Position numbers and translations under genes: made by a program. Positions 45,001 to 52,820 of a stretch of DNA of 64,000 nucleotides are shown here, one piece after another; position 1 is the first letter of the stretch; each line of letters begins with the position of its first letter. The stretch is from the NCBI RefSeq assembly GCF_004216915.1, contig NZ_SGXD01000002.1, forward strand, positions 496,001-560,000, read 5' to 3'. A model generated the notes under the pieces. That model had not been told where the DNA came from, did not search any database, and saw only the letters and a program-made list of their open reading frames with translations. Source of the stretch: Motilibacter rhizosphaerae (GTDB lineage Bacteria; Actinomycetota; Actinomycetes; Motilibacterales; Motilibacteraceae).

Positions 45001-45818
45001 GCGTACTGCGGCAGGTCGTCGATGTCGCGGGGGTCGTCGGTGTCGTCTGCTCGGGTCTCGTGCTGCGCGTCGCCGCCGCGCACGGCGACGACGGCGACCA
45101 GCGCGACGATGAGCCCGAGCGCCAGCAGCGTCACCGTGCCGTCGCCCCAGCCGAGACCGCCGCCGATCGAGTGCTCCTTGCCCATCCAGTCGGCGAACGA
45201 GGCGCCGAGCGGGCGGGTGAGGACGTACGCCGTCCAGAACATCGCGACCGCGTTGGCCCCGAGGCGCCACGCCACGAGCGGCACGAGGATGGCGACGGCG
45301 AACAGGATCCCCGAGGCGAAGAAGCCGAGCCCCACGGTCATGCCGGTGAGGTCGCCGACCGCCGTGCCGAGCGCGAAGGTCGCGAGCACGGTGCACCAGT
45401 AGAAGCGCTCGCGGCGCGCGGTGGTGATGCTGTGGATGTCGAGCGTGCCCTCGCTGCGGTGCCAGACGACGAAGCACGCCGCGACGAGCAGGGCGTAGAA
45501 CGCACTGGTGACCCAGTAGGACAAATCCGTCGCCACGTGCAGGACGTCGGCCACCATCGTGCCGAACACCGCGACCATGGCGACGGCGGACCAGTACGTG
45601 AACGTCGAGTAGGTCCGCGAGCGCAGCTGCAGCCACAGCGCGAGCACGAACCCGCCGAGCCCGACGATGCCGCCGAGGATGATGCTCGTCTTCCCGAGGT
45701 AGTCGGACGCGGCCTCGCCCATGCCGGTGGTGAGCACCTTGATGACCCAGAAGACGGCGGTCACCTCGGGGACCTTGGCGGTGAGCGGTTCGCGACGCAA
45801 GGAGGCGGGCAGCTGCAC
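44997..45818 (-). CDS. DUF347 (COG4705) four-repeat membrane protein B
   Basis: 273 residues from GTG 45818, with AAGGA about 7-8 nt upstream. Like protein A it has four two-helix units: VTAVFWVIKVLTTGMGEAAS, YSTFTYWSAVAMVAVFGTMV, RFYWCTVLATFALGTAVGDL, AMFWTAYVLTRPLGASFADW. Short polar loop HRSEGTLDIHSITTARRE between units 2 and 3 also matches protein A (YRTEGTLSIHSIVTTRREA). A and B are clear paralogues. Translationally coupled to dedA downstream. Confidence 0.85.
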   Translation of the reverse strand: MQLPASLRREPLTAKVPEVTAVFWVIKVLTTGMGEAASDYLGKTSIILGGIVGLGGFVLALWLQLRSRTYSTFTYWSAVAMVAVFGTMVADVLHVATDLSYWVTSAFYALLVAACFVVWHRSEGTLDIHSITTARRERFYWCTVLATFALGTAVGDLTGMTVGLGFFASGILFAVAILVPLVAWRLGANAVAMFWTAYVLTRPLGASFADWMGKEHSIGGGLGWGDGTVTLLALGLIVALVAVVAVRGGDAQHETRADDTDDPRDIDDLPQYA

Positions 45819-45869
45819 GCGGTGGTCCTTCCCGGGACGGGACGAGGACCTCCCCCGCTCCGTCCGGGG

Positions 45870-45902
45870 AGCGTAGGGGCGCGTACCTGACTGCTGCCTG
45901 AC
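45870..45902 (-). promoter_or_regulatory. Activator-type promoter of the DUF347 B-dedA operon
   Basis: Minus strand order: GTCAGG (45902-45897), 5 nt, GTCAGG (45891-45886), 10 nt, TACGCT (45875-45870), then a leader of about 50 nt with a ribosome site. Element order and spacing equal those of the promoter of DUF347 A at 44317-44349. Confidence 0.65.
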
Positions 45903-45918
45903 TGCTGGGGCTGGCTGG

Positions 45919-46326
45919 TCAGCCGCCGGTGATGTTGACCATCCAGGCGATGCCGTAGCGGTCGGTCAGCATCCCGAACTCGTCGCCCCAGACCTGCCGC
46001 TCCAGCGGCATCGTGACTGCGCCGCCGTCCGCCAGCCCGGCGAAGTAGCCGCGGAGGGCGTCCCCGTCGTCGCCGACGATGCTGACGGCGACCCGCGCCC
46101 CGTCGGCGAACGTCATGCCCGACGGAGTGTCCGCGCCCATGAGCACGAGGCCGAGGTCGGTCGTGAGCTGGGCGTGCATGACGAGCTCCGCGTCGGGGCC
46201 CTCGGCCGCGCCGAACTGGCCGAACGTGGAGATCTCGAGCGTGCCGCCGAGCACGCGCTGGTACAGCTCGAACGCCTGCCGCGCGTCGTCGCGGAAGCCG
46301 AGGTACGGAGTCAGCCGGGAGGTCAT
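45919..46326 (-). CDS. VOC superfamily protein (PhnB/glyoxalase-like)
   Basis: 135 residues from ATG 46326, 7 nt after a TAGCCT -10 box. The fold is recognisable from TPYLGFRDDARQAFELYQRV, ELVMHAQLTTDLGLVLMGAD, VAVSIVGDDGDALRGYFAGL and the C-terminal QVWGDEFGMLTDRYGIAWMV, the WGD..G...D..G..W pattern of PhnB-like members. Reaction unknown; typical single-gene unit in actinobacteria. Confidence 0.9.
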   Translation of the reverse strand: MTSRLTPYLGFRDDARQAFELYQRVLGGTLEISTFGQFGAAEGPDAELVMHAQLTTDLGLVLMGADTPSGMTFADGARVAVSIVGDDGDALRGYFAGLADGGAVTMPLERQVWGDEFGMLTDRYGIAWMVNITGG

Positions 46327-46333
46327 GCGCCGG

Positions 46334-46339
46334 AGGCTA
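46334..46339 (-). promoter_or_regulatory. Leaderless -10 box of the VOC gene
   Basis: TAGCCT on the minus strand, 7 nt before ATG 46326. Confidence 0.5.
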
Positions 46340-46777
46340 GTGCACGGGCGGGGCGCGTGGTGGCGCGTGGCGCGGGCCGCGCAGGGTGGAAGTTGATCGG
46401 GTAGCCCGATCATGTTCGAGCCCGGCCGCACGAGGTGGTCGCCCAGGGGCCCGGATCTCGTCGTGCCGGCGGTCAGTTCGTGCGGTCGGTCACGTCGTGC
46501 GGTCCCGGACTCGGGCGGCCCCGAGTCAGCGGTCGCCACGAACGGCGCCCCAGCCCCGGGCGGCAGGTCCCGACCTGCTCGTACGCGCTCCAGCGCACGC
46601 ACCTCCCCCGCGGCCTCGGCGCACCCAGGATCTGCATGATCACGGGAAGGAGGAGCCCCCGGCCAGCAGCTCTGCGCTGCCGGCGGGGGCCCCTGCTCGG
46701 ATGCCCGTGCTCGCGCGTCCCGTGCTCGTGGGCACCGTGCCAGCCGGCCCGTGCCCCCGAGCCCGACCCCGAGTGCC
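46340..46777. other. Intergenic region between VOC and GH65 genes
   Basis: About 440 bp with no supportable gene. It holds the inverted repeat GATCGGG-TAG-CCCGATC (46395-46411), related to the GTTGATCGGGG family at 58229, and one good copy of the dispersed CAGGATCTGCATGATCACGG element (46627-46643). The part next to the GH65 stop is rich in GC inverted segments and may end that transcript. Confidence 0.5.
46621..46645 (+). repeat. CAGGATCTGCATGATCACGG dispersed repeat
   Basis: Near-consensus copy (ACCCAGGATCTGCATGATCA followed by CGGG) of the element found repeatedly in this window at gene ends. Confidence 0.75.
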
Positions 46778-49700
46778 TCAGCCCGCCGCGTGCGGCTGCA
46801 CCGTGAGGTCGTCGAGGTTCACGTTGCCGCTGTCCGCCGGCCCGTACGCGTACGCCACCGTGTTCGCACCTGCGTGCAGGCGAACCGTCGTGGTGTGCAG
46901 CCCCCACGTGTCCCAGCCGGCGGTCGGCGCCAGGCGGACCTGCTGCCCCTGCGTCCCGTCCAGCGTCAGCGTGGCCGTCTGCTCGGCCCCGGTGCCGTTC
47001 GCGTAGCGCAGCGCGAGGTCGTACGTCCCGGCGGAGGGGACGTCGACCGTGAAGGCCACCGACGCTCCGACGCGGGTGAAGCAGGCCGCGAAGCCGCTGC
47101 CGCTGTGCCCGCTGTGGTCGTCGGCCGTGCAGGCCCCGCCTCCGAGGGTCGCGTCTTCGGCCTCGATGGTCTGCGCGAGCAGCGGGTCGATGAGCGCGAG
47201 GAGCGCCTGCCGCGCCAGAGCCGTGACCCTGCTCGGCTTCGCCCCCAGCACGTCGCCGCGCAGGCCGTCGAGCTGCGCCCGCTCCCGGACCGCGTCGCCC
47301 GCGGCCTCCGCGTCCTGCGCCGCCGTGACACGGTCCTGCAGGAGACGCGCCGTGCTGGGCACGATGTCGCCGCTGCGGGTGAGCGCCCCGATCTCGTGGA
47401 GCAGGGCGGCCAGCCCGGCGGGCTGGTGCAGCCACTGGGCGAGCTCGTCCTGCAGCAGGGCGCTGGCGGTGTCGTCGACCTTCGCCGGCGCCGCCGTGTC
47501 GAGGTACGCGCGGACCGCCTGCAGCCGCTGCAGGGTGCCCGCCACGTCCCCGGCCGCGTCAGCCGCGATGGCGGGAGCGAGCAACCGACGCAGCTCGCGC
47601 GCGGCGCTCGGCGTGACGTGGCCCGAGGCGACGAGCGCATCGAGGCCCGAATCCACGCGCTGCAAGGAGATCCTTGGCTGCACCGGCGCCGAGCGGGCCG
47701 ACGGCACCCCGTCCCCCACGCTGGTGTGCGCCGCCACGGTGAACGTGTACGCCGTGCCGTTGGTCAGCCCCGTCACGACCGACGAGGTCGCGGCGTCCTT
47801 CGTCGTGACAGGCGTCTGCGCGACGCCGTCGACGTACGGCGTGATGACGTAGTGGTCGACGGGCTGCGCACCGTCGTAGGACGGCGCGGTCCAGGACAGC
47901 GTGACCTGCCCGTCGCCCGCGACGCCGGTGACGCCCGTGGGCGCGTCCGGCGGTGACGTGTCGGTGGCCTCGAGGCTCGCGACCTGCGGGGTGGTTCCGG
48001 CGGCGGCGGTGTAGCGGACGTACCGCGCCTGCGTCGGCGAGACCACCACGCTGCTGGTGGGGTCGGCGCCGGCGCCCACGCTGCCGAGGTCGCTCCACGT
48101 GCTGCCGTCGAGCGACACCGCGACGGTGTACGCCGTGGTGCCCCCGCTGCCCGAGACGACGCGCACCCGGCGGACCGTGGTCGCCGCGCCGAGGTCGACG
48201 GTCAGCGATGCGCCGTCCGTCGTCGGGCGCCACTGCGTCGCCGCGCTCCCGTCGACCGCGCCGACCGCGGGGAAGCTCGCGTCGGAGGAGCTCGCCGAGA
48301 CCGCGGCGCAGCGGGCCTCGTCGGACGTCGGGGTGAGGTCCGGCCGCCGGGTCGGGATGTCGAGCGTCCCCCCGACCGCGACGGTCTGCGCCGCGCCGCC
48401 GGCCACCTGCACCGGCAGGGGGTCCCCGGAGCGCAGCGTCACCGTCGTCGTCCGCGGCCCGACGCTGAGGTCGAACCTGCGCCCCTGCCAGGCCAGACCG
48501 GTGAGGTCGAGACCGGGCAGCTGCGGCGGGAGCACCGGGTCCAGCTGCACTGCGGCGGTGTCCCAGCGCAGACCCGTGAATCCGTACAGGAACTCCTGCA
48601 GGAAGCCGCCCGCACCCGTGGTGAAGGTGAAGGCACCACCGCCGCGGGTCTCGCTGAACTGGTCGAACGGTGCGCGCATGAACGGGTTCACGCTGCGCTG
48701 GAGGAAGGTCCAGCTCGAGCACCCCGGCGTACCGAGCTCAGCGGTGTCGATCGCGTGGATCGCGTCCGTCATGGACGGGCCGCCGAGGTCGGTGCGCCCG
48801 ACGTAGTAGTCGAGGTCCGCCTGCGCGACCGAGCTGGGCTGCGAGTAGCCCCAGGGGTACTGCAGCATCACCGCGTCGGCCTGCTTGATGGTCTGGCCGC
48901 TGTAGCCGGCGTACTCGGGGTGGATGCCGAGCGATCGGTCGTAGGGGACGACGATCCCCGCGGCGATGCTCGACCAGCGGGGGTCGGCCGTCGCGCCGAT
49001 GATCTGGGCGGCCTGCGTCGCGATCCGCAGCGTCGTCGCTGCTGCGACGTTGGTGTAGACGTCGTCGTCGACGCCCACGGCGTACTCGTCCGGCGGGATG
49101 ACGTCCTTGATGGAGTACCCGCCACCCGCGTTCGGGGTCACCCGGCTCGCCCAGAAGTCAGCGGCGCCCGCGAGGACCGGCCATGCCTTGCTCCGCAGCC
49201 ACTCCTCGTCACCGGTCGCCTCGTAGTACTGCCACTGCGCCAGGGCGACGTCGGCGGTCACGTGGATCTCGTACTTGCCGGTGTCGGCCCAGGTCGGTGT
49301 CTGCTCGTCGCCGGCCAGTGCGCTCTCCCAGGGGAAACGGGCGCCCTTCCAGCCGGTCTGCTGGGCGTAGGCCTGTGCTCCTGGCAGGAGCCGCTGCCGG
49401 TACGCGTCGGCCCCCGCCGCGATATCGGGGTGCTGCGCGAGCAGCGAGGGGAACATCCACGTCTCCATGTCCCAGAAGACGTGGCCCGAGTAGCCGTCCG
49501 AGGACAGCCCGCCGGGCGAGGTGCTCCAGTCGACGCCGGCCCGCGTGCTCTCCAGGAGGTAGAACATGCTGGCCCGCGCCTGGAGCGTGAGGGCATCGTC
49601 GCCGGGGACGCTGATGTCCGACGACCAGAGCTGCGCCCAGGCGTCCTCGTGCGCCGCCAGCAGGTCGTCCCAGCCGGTCGCCGCAGCCCCGCTCGACGCC

Positions 49701-51082
49701 CGGGTCGCCGCCTCCAGCGGTGCCAGTCCGTCGGTGCGGTCGGTGTCGACGCTCGTCGCGAGGCCGACGTACTTCGTGAGCGTGTAGGTGGAGCCGTCCT
49801 CGACGGCGAGCGTCGTCCGCTGCGCGGAGGACTGCGCGGGCAGGTCGCCCACCGAGGCGGTCGCTGTCGTCGCGTCCTGCGCCTGCAGCGTCGAGACGAG
49901 CCCGGCCACCAGGCCGGTGCCGTCAGCGGTCACCGTCTCGGCGAGCCGGCCGGCAGGCGCGTCCACGCCGCTGCCCGACACGGTCACCGCGTTCGCCGCG
50001 CGGCCGTCGAGCGCGTCGGTGGCCGTCGCCGTGCCGCTCCAGTGCGGGTGGACGGTGAGCCGCACGGCGCCGACGTGCGCCTGCGCACGGTCGGCGAGCA
50101 CGTCGTAGCGCAGGTCGGTCACGCGGCCTGCGGGCGACGTCCACGTGAGGGTCGTCGTGAGGACCCCCGTCCGCAGGTCGAGGGTCTGCCGGTAGTCGCT
50201 CGTCGTGCCGTTCCCCGGGGGCAGGGCCGGGCTGCCGCCCGCCGTGAGGGCGACGTAGTCCACGTTGACCATGCAGCCGTCGCCGGCCTCGCAGGACAGG
50301 GCGACGGCGTCCGTGCCCTTCGTCACCGGCACCTGCACGGTCGCGGTGGCCCAGGAGTCCCAGGAGTCCGTGGGCGGCAGGTCGACCGCGCCGGTCCGGG
50401 TGCCGTTGACGGCGACGCTGAGGCTGCGGGTGCGGACGCCGGCTCCGCCGTCGTTGTTCGCGTAGCGCACGGTCAACGTCGCCGTGCCGTCCGCCGGGAC
50501 GTCGTTGACCTGGACCGCCGTCCGCGCTCCGACGACGGGGTGGCCCTGGTCGCCGAAGCCGGCGGCGAACGCACCGCCCGACGCGCCGGAGTGGTCGGAC
50601 GCGCGGGTGGCGCCGCCGGACAGCTCGCCCGCCTCGGCCTCGCACACCTGGCCGTACGCGCACCCGGCGCCGGCGGGCAGGTTGCCGTAGGTCGCGCTGC
50701 CGTCGGAGAACCCGAGGCTGGTCCACATGGGCAGGCTGGCCCGGATCTGCACGCTGTCGGCGGGCTTCGCGTAGAAGCCGGCCACTTGAGCCTGGGTCGC
50801 CACCGGCGCGGTCGACCAGCCGGTGCCCTCGGCCGGCACGCGCGCCGCGAGGTAGCCGTTGCCCACGAACGTCGGCGAGTAGCCGGACCCGGTCGAGGTC
50901 GTGCTCAGCGTCCAGGCGGAGTCGGCGGGATCCGCAGGGGCGTCGCCGGCCCGGGCGCTCGCCGGCAGCGCTCCGAGCGCTGTCGCGGCGAGGGCAGCGG
51001 CGGCCAGGACGGGCACCGTGCGGAGGGGGTGGCGGCGGGATCGTCCCTGCTGCTGAGGCAGTGCTGGGCCGAGCAACGGCAT
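46778..51082 (-). CDS. Secreted multi-domain GH65-family glycosidase with CBM35-like, F5/8C and FN3 modules
   Basis: 1,434 residues. Signal peptide with a basic head and hydrophobic core (VPVLAAAALAATALGALPAS, cut near ASARA-GD). Residues 45-330 hold the GH65 N-terminal domain with an inserted CBM35-like module (CEAEAGELSGGA ... DHSGASGGAFAAGF). The catalytic (alpha/alpha)6 region contains FWDMETWMFPSLLAQHPDIA, KYEIHVTADVALAQWQYYEA and KDVIPPDEYAVGVDDDVYTN with the likely acid Glu; this resembles acid trehalases and kojibiose-type GH65 enzymes. Then an F5/8 type C domain (about 935-1045), FN3 (about 1050-1140), a helical region and a second CBM35/CBM6-like module (EAEDATLGGGA ... DHSGHSGSGFAACF). 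Likely hydrolyses an alpha-linked disaccharide or polymer outside the cell. Confidence 0.87.
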   Translation of the reverse strand: MPLLGPALPQQQGRSRRHPLRTVPVLAAAALAATALGALPASARAGDAPADPADSAWTLSTTSTGSGYSPTFVGNGYLAARVPAEGTGWSTAPVATQAQVAGFYAKPADSVQIRASLPMWTSLGFSDGSATYGNLPAGAGCAYGQVCEAEAGELSGGATRASDHSGASGGAFAAGFGDQGHPVVGARTAVQVNDVPADGTATLTVRYANNDGGAGVRTRSLSVAVNGTRTGAVDLPPTDSWDSWATATVQVPVTKGTDAVALSCEAGDGCMVNVDYVALTAGGSPALPPGNGTTSDYRQTLDLRTGVLTTTLTWTSPAGRVTDLRYDVLADRAQAHVGAVRLTVHPHWSGTATATDALDGRAANAVTVSGSGVDAPAGRLAETVTADGTGLVAGLVSTLQAQDATTATASVGDLPAQSSAQRTTLAVEDGSTYTLTKYVGLATSVDTDRTDGLAPLEAATRASSGAAATGWDDLLAAHEDAWAQLWSSDISVPGDDALTLQARASMFYLLESTRAGVDWSTSPGGLSSDGYSGHVFWDMETWMFPSLLAQHPDIAAGADAYRQRLLPGAQAYAQQTGWKGARFPWESALAGDEQTPTWADTGKYEIHVTADVALAQWQYYEATGDEEWLRSKAWPVLAGAADFWASRVTPNAGGGYSIKDVIPPDEYAVGVDDDVYTNVAAATTLRIATQAAQIIGATADPRWSSIAAGIVVPYDRSLGIHPEYAGYSGQTIKQADAVMLQYPWGYSQPSSVAQADLDYYVGRTDLGGPSMTDAIHAIDTAELGTPGCSSWTFLQRSVNPFMRAPFDQFSETRGGGAFTFTTGAGGFLQEFLYGFTGLRWDTAAVQLDPVLPPQLPGLDLTGLAWQGRRFDLSVGPRTTTVTLRSGDPLPVQVAGGAAQTVAVGGTLDIPTRRPDLTPTSDEARCAAVSASSSDASFPAVGAVDGSAATQWRPTTDGASLTVDLGAATTVRRVRVVSGSGGTTAYTVAVSLDGSTWSDLGSVGAGADPTSSVVVSPTQARYVRYTAAAGTTPQVASLEATDTSPPDAPTGVTGVAGDGQVTLSWTAPSYDGAQPVDHYVITPYVDGVAQTPVTTKDAATSSVVTGLTNGTAYTFTVAAHTSVGDGVPSARSAPVQPRISLQRVDSGLDALVASGHVTPSAARELRRLLAPAIAADAAGDVAGTLQRLQAVRAYLDTAAPAKVDDTASALLQDELAQWLHQPAGLAALLHEIGALTRSGDIVPSTARLLQDRVTAAQDAEAAGDAVRERAQLDGLRGDVLGAKPSRVTALARQALLALIDPLLAQTIEAEDATLGGGACTADDHSGHSGSGFAACFTRVGASVAFTVDVPSAGTYDLALRYANGTGAEQTATLTLDGTQGQQVRLAPTAGWDTWGLHTTTVRLHAGANTVAYAYGPADSGNVNLDDLTVQPHAAG

Positions 51083-51152
51083 GGAGGGGGCACCTCTCTG
51101 TGCGGAGTCGGCTCACGCTACTCGCGCGGTTCATGCCGCCCCGCCCGGGTCT

Positions 51153-51176
51153 GCCCCAGGTCGTGCATGATCACGG
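51153..51176 (+). repeat. TGCATGATCACGG dispersed repeat
   Basis: CCCCAGGTCGTGCATGATCA followed by CGG, in the gap between the GH65 start and the SRPBCC stop, both on the minus strand. Confidence 0.65.
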
Positions 51177-51183
51177 CGCGGGG

Positions 51184-51597
51184 CTACCCCGCGGCCACCT
51201 GCTCCGCGAGCGTGTCCAGCGCCTCCTCGAGCTCGGCCTCGACGGCCTGCGCCCGGCTCGCGCGGTACCGCTCGTCGAGCTCCTCGAAGAACGACAGGTG
51301 GATCACGACCTCGGACCGGTCGTCCTGCGCCTGGTGGTGGATCTGCAGCCAGCCGGCGTACTCGCCCGTGCGGTCGCTGCCCCACTCCAGCCGGAGCTGG
51401 TCGCGCTGCGCCCGGAACAGCCCGTCGCCCTCGTAGGGCTGTGACCCGCGCTCGCCCTCGACGTGCACGTGGTCGGCGCCGTCGGCCGCGGCGCGCTCCG
51501 TCGTCGGGAGCCACGAGGGCATGCGCTCGACGTCGGACACCACGTCGAAGACCCGCTCCGCAGGGGCGGCGACGACCTTGGACCTCTCGAACTCCAC
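51184..51597 (-). CDS. SRPBCC (START-like) ligand-binding protein
   Basis: 137 residues from GTG 51597, preceded by GAGGAGG. EFERSKVVAAPAERVFDVVS and VERMPSWLPTTERAAA open a polyketide cyclase/dehydrase-type fold, and VVIHLSFFEELDERYR lies in the last strands before a long C-terminal helix. Such proteins bind hydrophobic ligands; the specific role is not readable. Upstream of GH65 on the same strand but separated by a repeat. Confidence 0.82.
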   Translation of the reverse strand: MEFERSKVVAAPAERVFDVVSDVERMPSWLPTTERAAADGADHVHVEGERGSQPYEGDGLFRAQRDQLRLEWGSDRTGEYAGWLQIHHQAQDDRSEVVIHLSFFEELDERYRASRAQAVEAELEEALDTLAEQVAAG

Positions 51598-51673
51598 GGG
51601 GGCTCCTCCTCGGCTCCGGCGCGTACGTCCTGGCGCTTGCCCGCGTGCCTCCCCGGCGAACCCCCGCCGGCGC

Positions 51674-51679
51674 TACAGT
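51674..51679 (+). promoter_or_regulatory. Leaderless -10 box of the YdeI-like gene
   Basis: TACAGT followed by 7 nt and GTG 51687. Confidence 0.5.
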
Positions 51680-51686
51680 CCCCCGC

Positions 51687-52286
51687 GTGGCGACAGAGCT
51701 CCCCCGGCTGCTGGTCCCCGACGCGGCGGCCTGGCGCGCCTGGCTCGCCGAGCACGGCACCGAGTCCCCCGGGGTCTGGCTCGTCCTCGGCAAGAAGGGC
51801 GGCACGGTCACCGAGCTGGTCTACGAGGCCGCCGTGCGCGAGGCGCTCTGCTACGGCTGGATCGACGGCCAGCTGAGCCCCGTCGACGAGGCCTGCTACA
51901 CGATCCGCTTCACCCCGCGGAAGCCGCGGTCCCCGTGGTCGGCGAAGAACGTCCAGCGGGTGGCCGAGCTCGAGGCCGAGGGCCGGATGACCGGGGCGGG
52001 GCGCGCCGCCGTCGAAGCGGCGCAGGCGGACGGCCGCTGGGACAAGGCGTACGCCGGGTCGGCCTCCGCCGAGGTGCCCGCCGACCTCGCCGCGGCGATC
52101 GCGGCGGTCCCGGCGGCGCAGGCGATGTTCGACGTGCTCACCCGCACCAACCGGTTCGCCCTGATCTACCGCACGCAGGAGGCCAAGCGGCCGGACACGC
52201 GCGCCCGGCGGATCGCCCAGTTCGTCGAGATGCTCGCCCGGGGTGAGGCGCCCTACCCCCAGCGCCAGCGGCCGGCGGGGAGCTGA
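51687..52286 (+). CDS. YdeI/OmpD-associated family protein
   Basis: 199 residues. The family block AAWRAWLAEHGTESPGVWLV, VYEAAVREALCYGWIDGQLS, CYTIRFTPRKPRSPWSAKNV and a C-terminal helical part (RTNRFALIYRTQEAKRPDTR) identify it. Function unknown in bacteria; a role in stress or antimicrobial tolerance is reported for relatives. Start set by the TACAGT box 7 nt upstream. Divergent from the SRPBCC gene. Confidence 0.87.
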   Translation: MATELPRLLVPDAAAWRAWLAEHGTESPGVWLVLGKKGGTVTELVYEAAVREALCYGWIDGQLSPVDEACYTIRFTPRKPRSPWSAKNVQRVAELEAEGRMTGAGRAAVEAAQADGRWDKAYAGSASAEVPADLAAAIAAVPAAQAMFDVLTRTNRFALIYRTQEAKRPDTRARRIAQFVEMLARGEAPYPQRQRPAGS

Positions 52287-52444
52287 CGGACGTCTGGTTC
52301 GGGTGCGTTCGCCGGATGCTGAGCAGGGGTTCATCTGGCGGGAACCTCCCGCTCACCGGGTCAGGCTGCACCGCGGCTCCGTCCGCGGCATCCTCGGGAC
52401 GCCCTCCGCGCCGACCGGTGCAGGGTCACGACGGAGGTCCCGCG

Positions 52445-52813
52445 ATGGCGACGCCAGCCCGGTTCCACTTCTTCACCCGCCGCGCCACCGCGACGGGCGT
52501 GGAATGGCGGCTCGTCATGGGCAACAACCGCGAGCTCGGCCGGGCCAGCGCGCCCTACACCGACCTCGCCGCGTGCACCGACGCCGTACGCCGGCTGCAG
52601 ACCGGCCTCCCCCACCTCGCCGCGTCGCTGGTCGCCGGCACCCCAGGACGCTGGTCGTGGAACCTGCGCGACGAGGCCGACGGCGTCCTCGCCGTGTCGG
52701 GGCGCGACTACTGCCGGCGCGTCGAGGTCCAGTCGGCGCTGGAGAAGTTCCGGGCGGCGGCGGGCGCCGCGCACATCATCGACGAGGTACGCGCGGTGGG
52801 CTTCCTGCGCTGA
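52445..52813 (+). CDS. DUF1508 (YegP-like) protein
   Basis: 122 residues from ATG 52445, GGAGG 7 nt upstream. FHFFTRRATATGVEWRLVMG plus GNNRELGRASAPYTDLAACT reads as a YegP/DUF1508 beta-beta-beta-alpha unit (query: normally NGQVIASSE), with a second region VSGRDYCRRVEVQSALEKFR. Function unknown. It ends 8 bp from the convergent fructuronate reductase gene. The 158-bp gap upstream shows no gene. Confidence 0.68.
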   Translation: MATPARFHFFTRRATATGVEWRLVMGNNRELGRASAPYTDLAACTDAVRRLQTGLPHLAASLVAGTPGRWSWNLRDEADGVLAVSGRDYCRRVEVQSALEKFRAAAGAAHIIDEVRAVGFLR

Positions 52814-52820
52814 CGCGACT

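Noticed and set aside
48755..51436. 893-residue plus-strand open frame opposite the GH65 gene
   Set aside because: Antisense shadow; the minus strand carries many recognisable modules.
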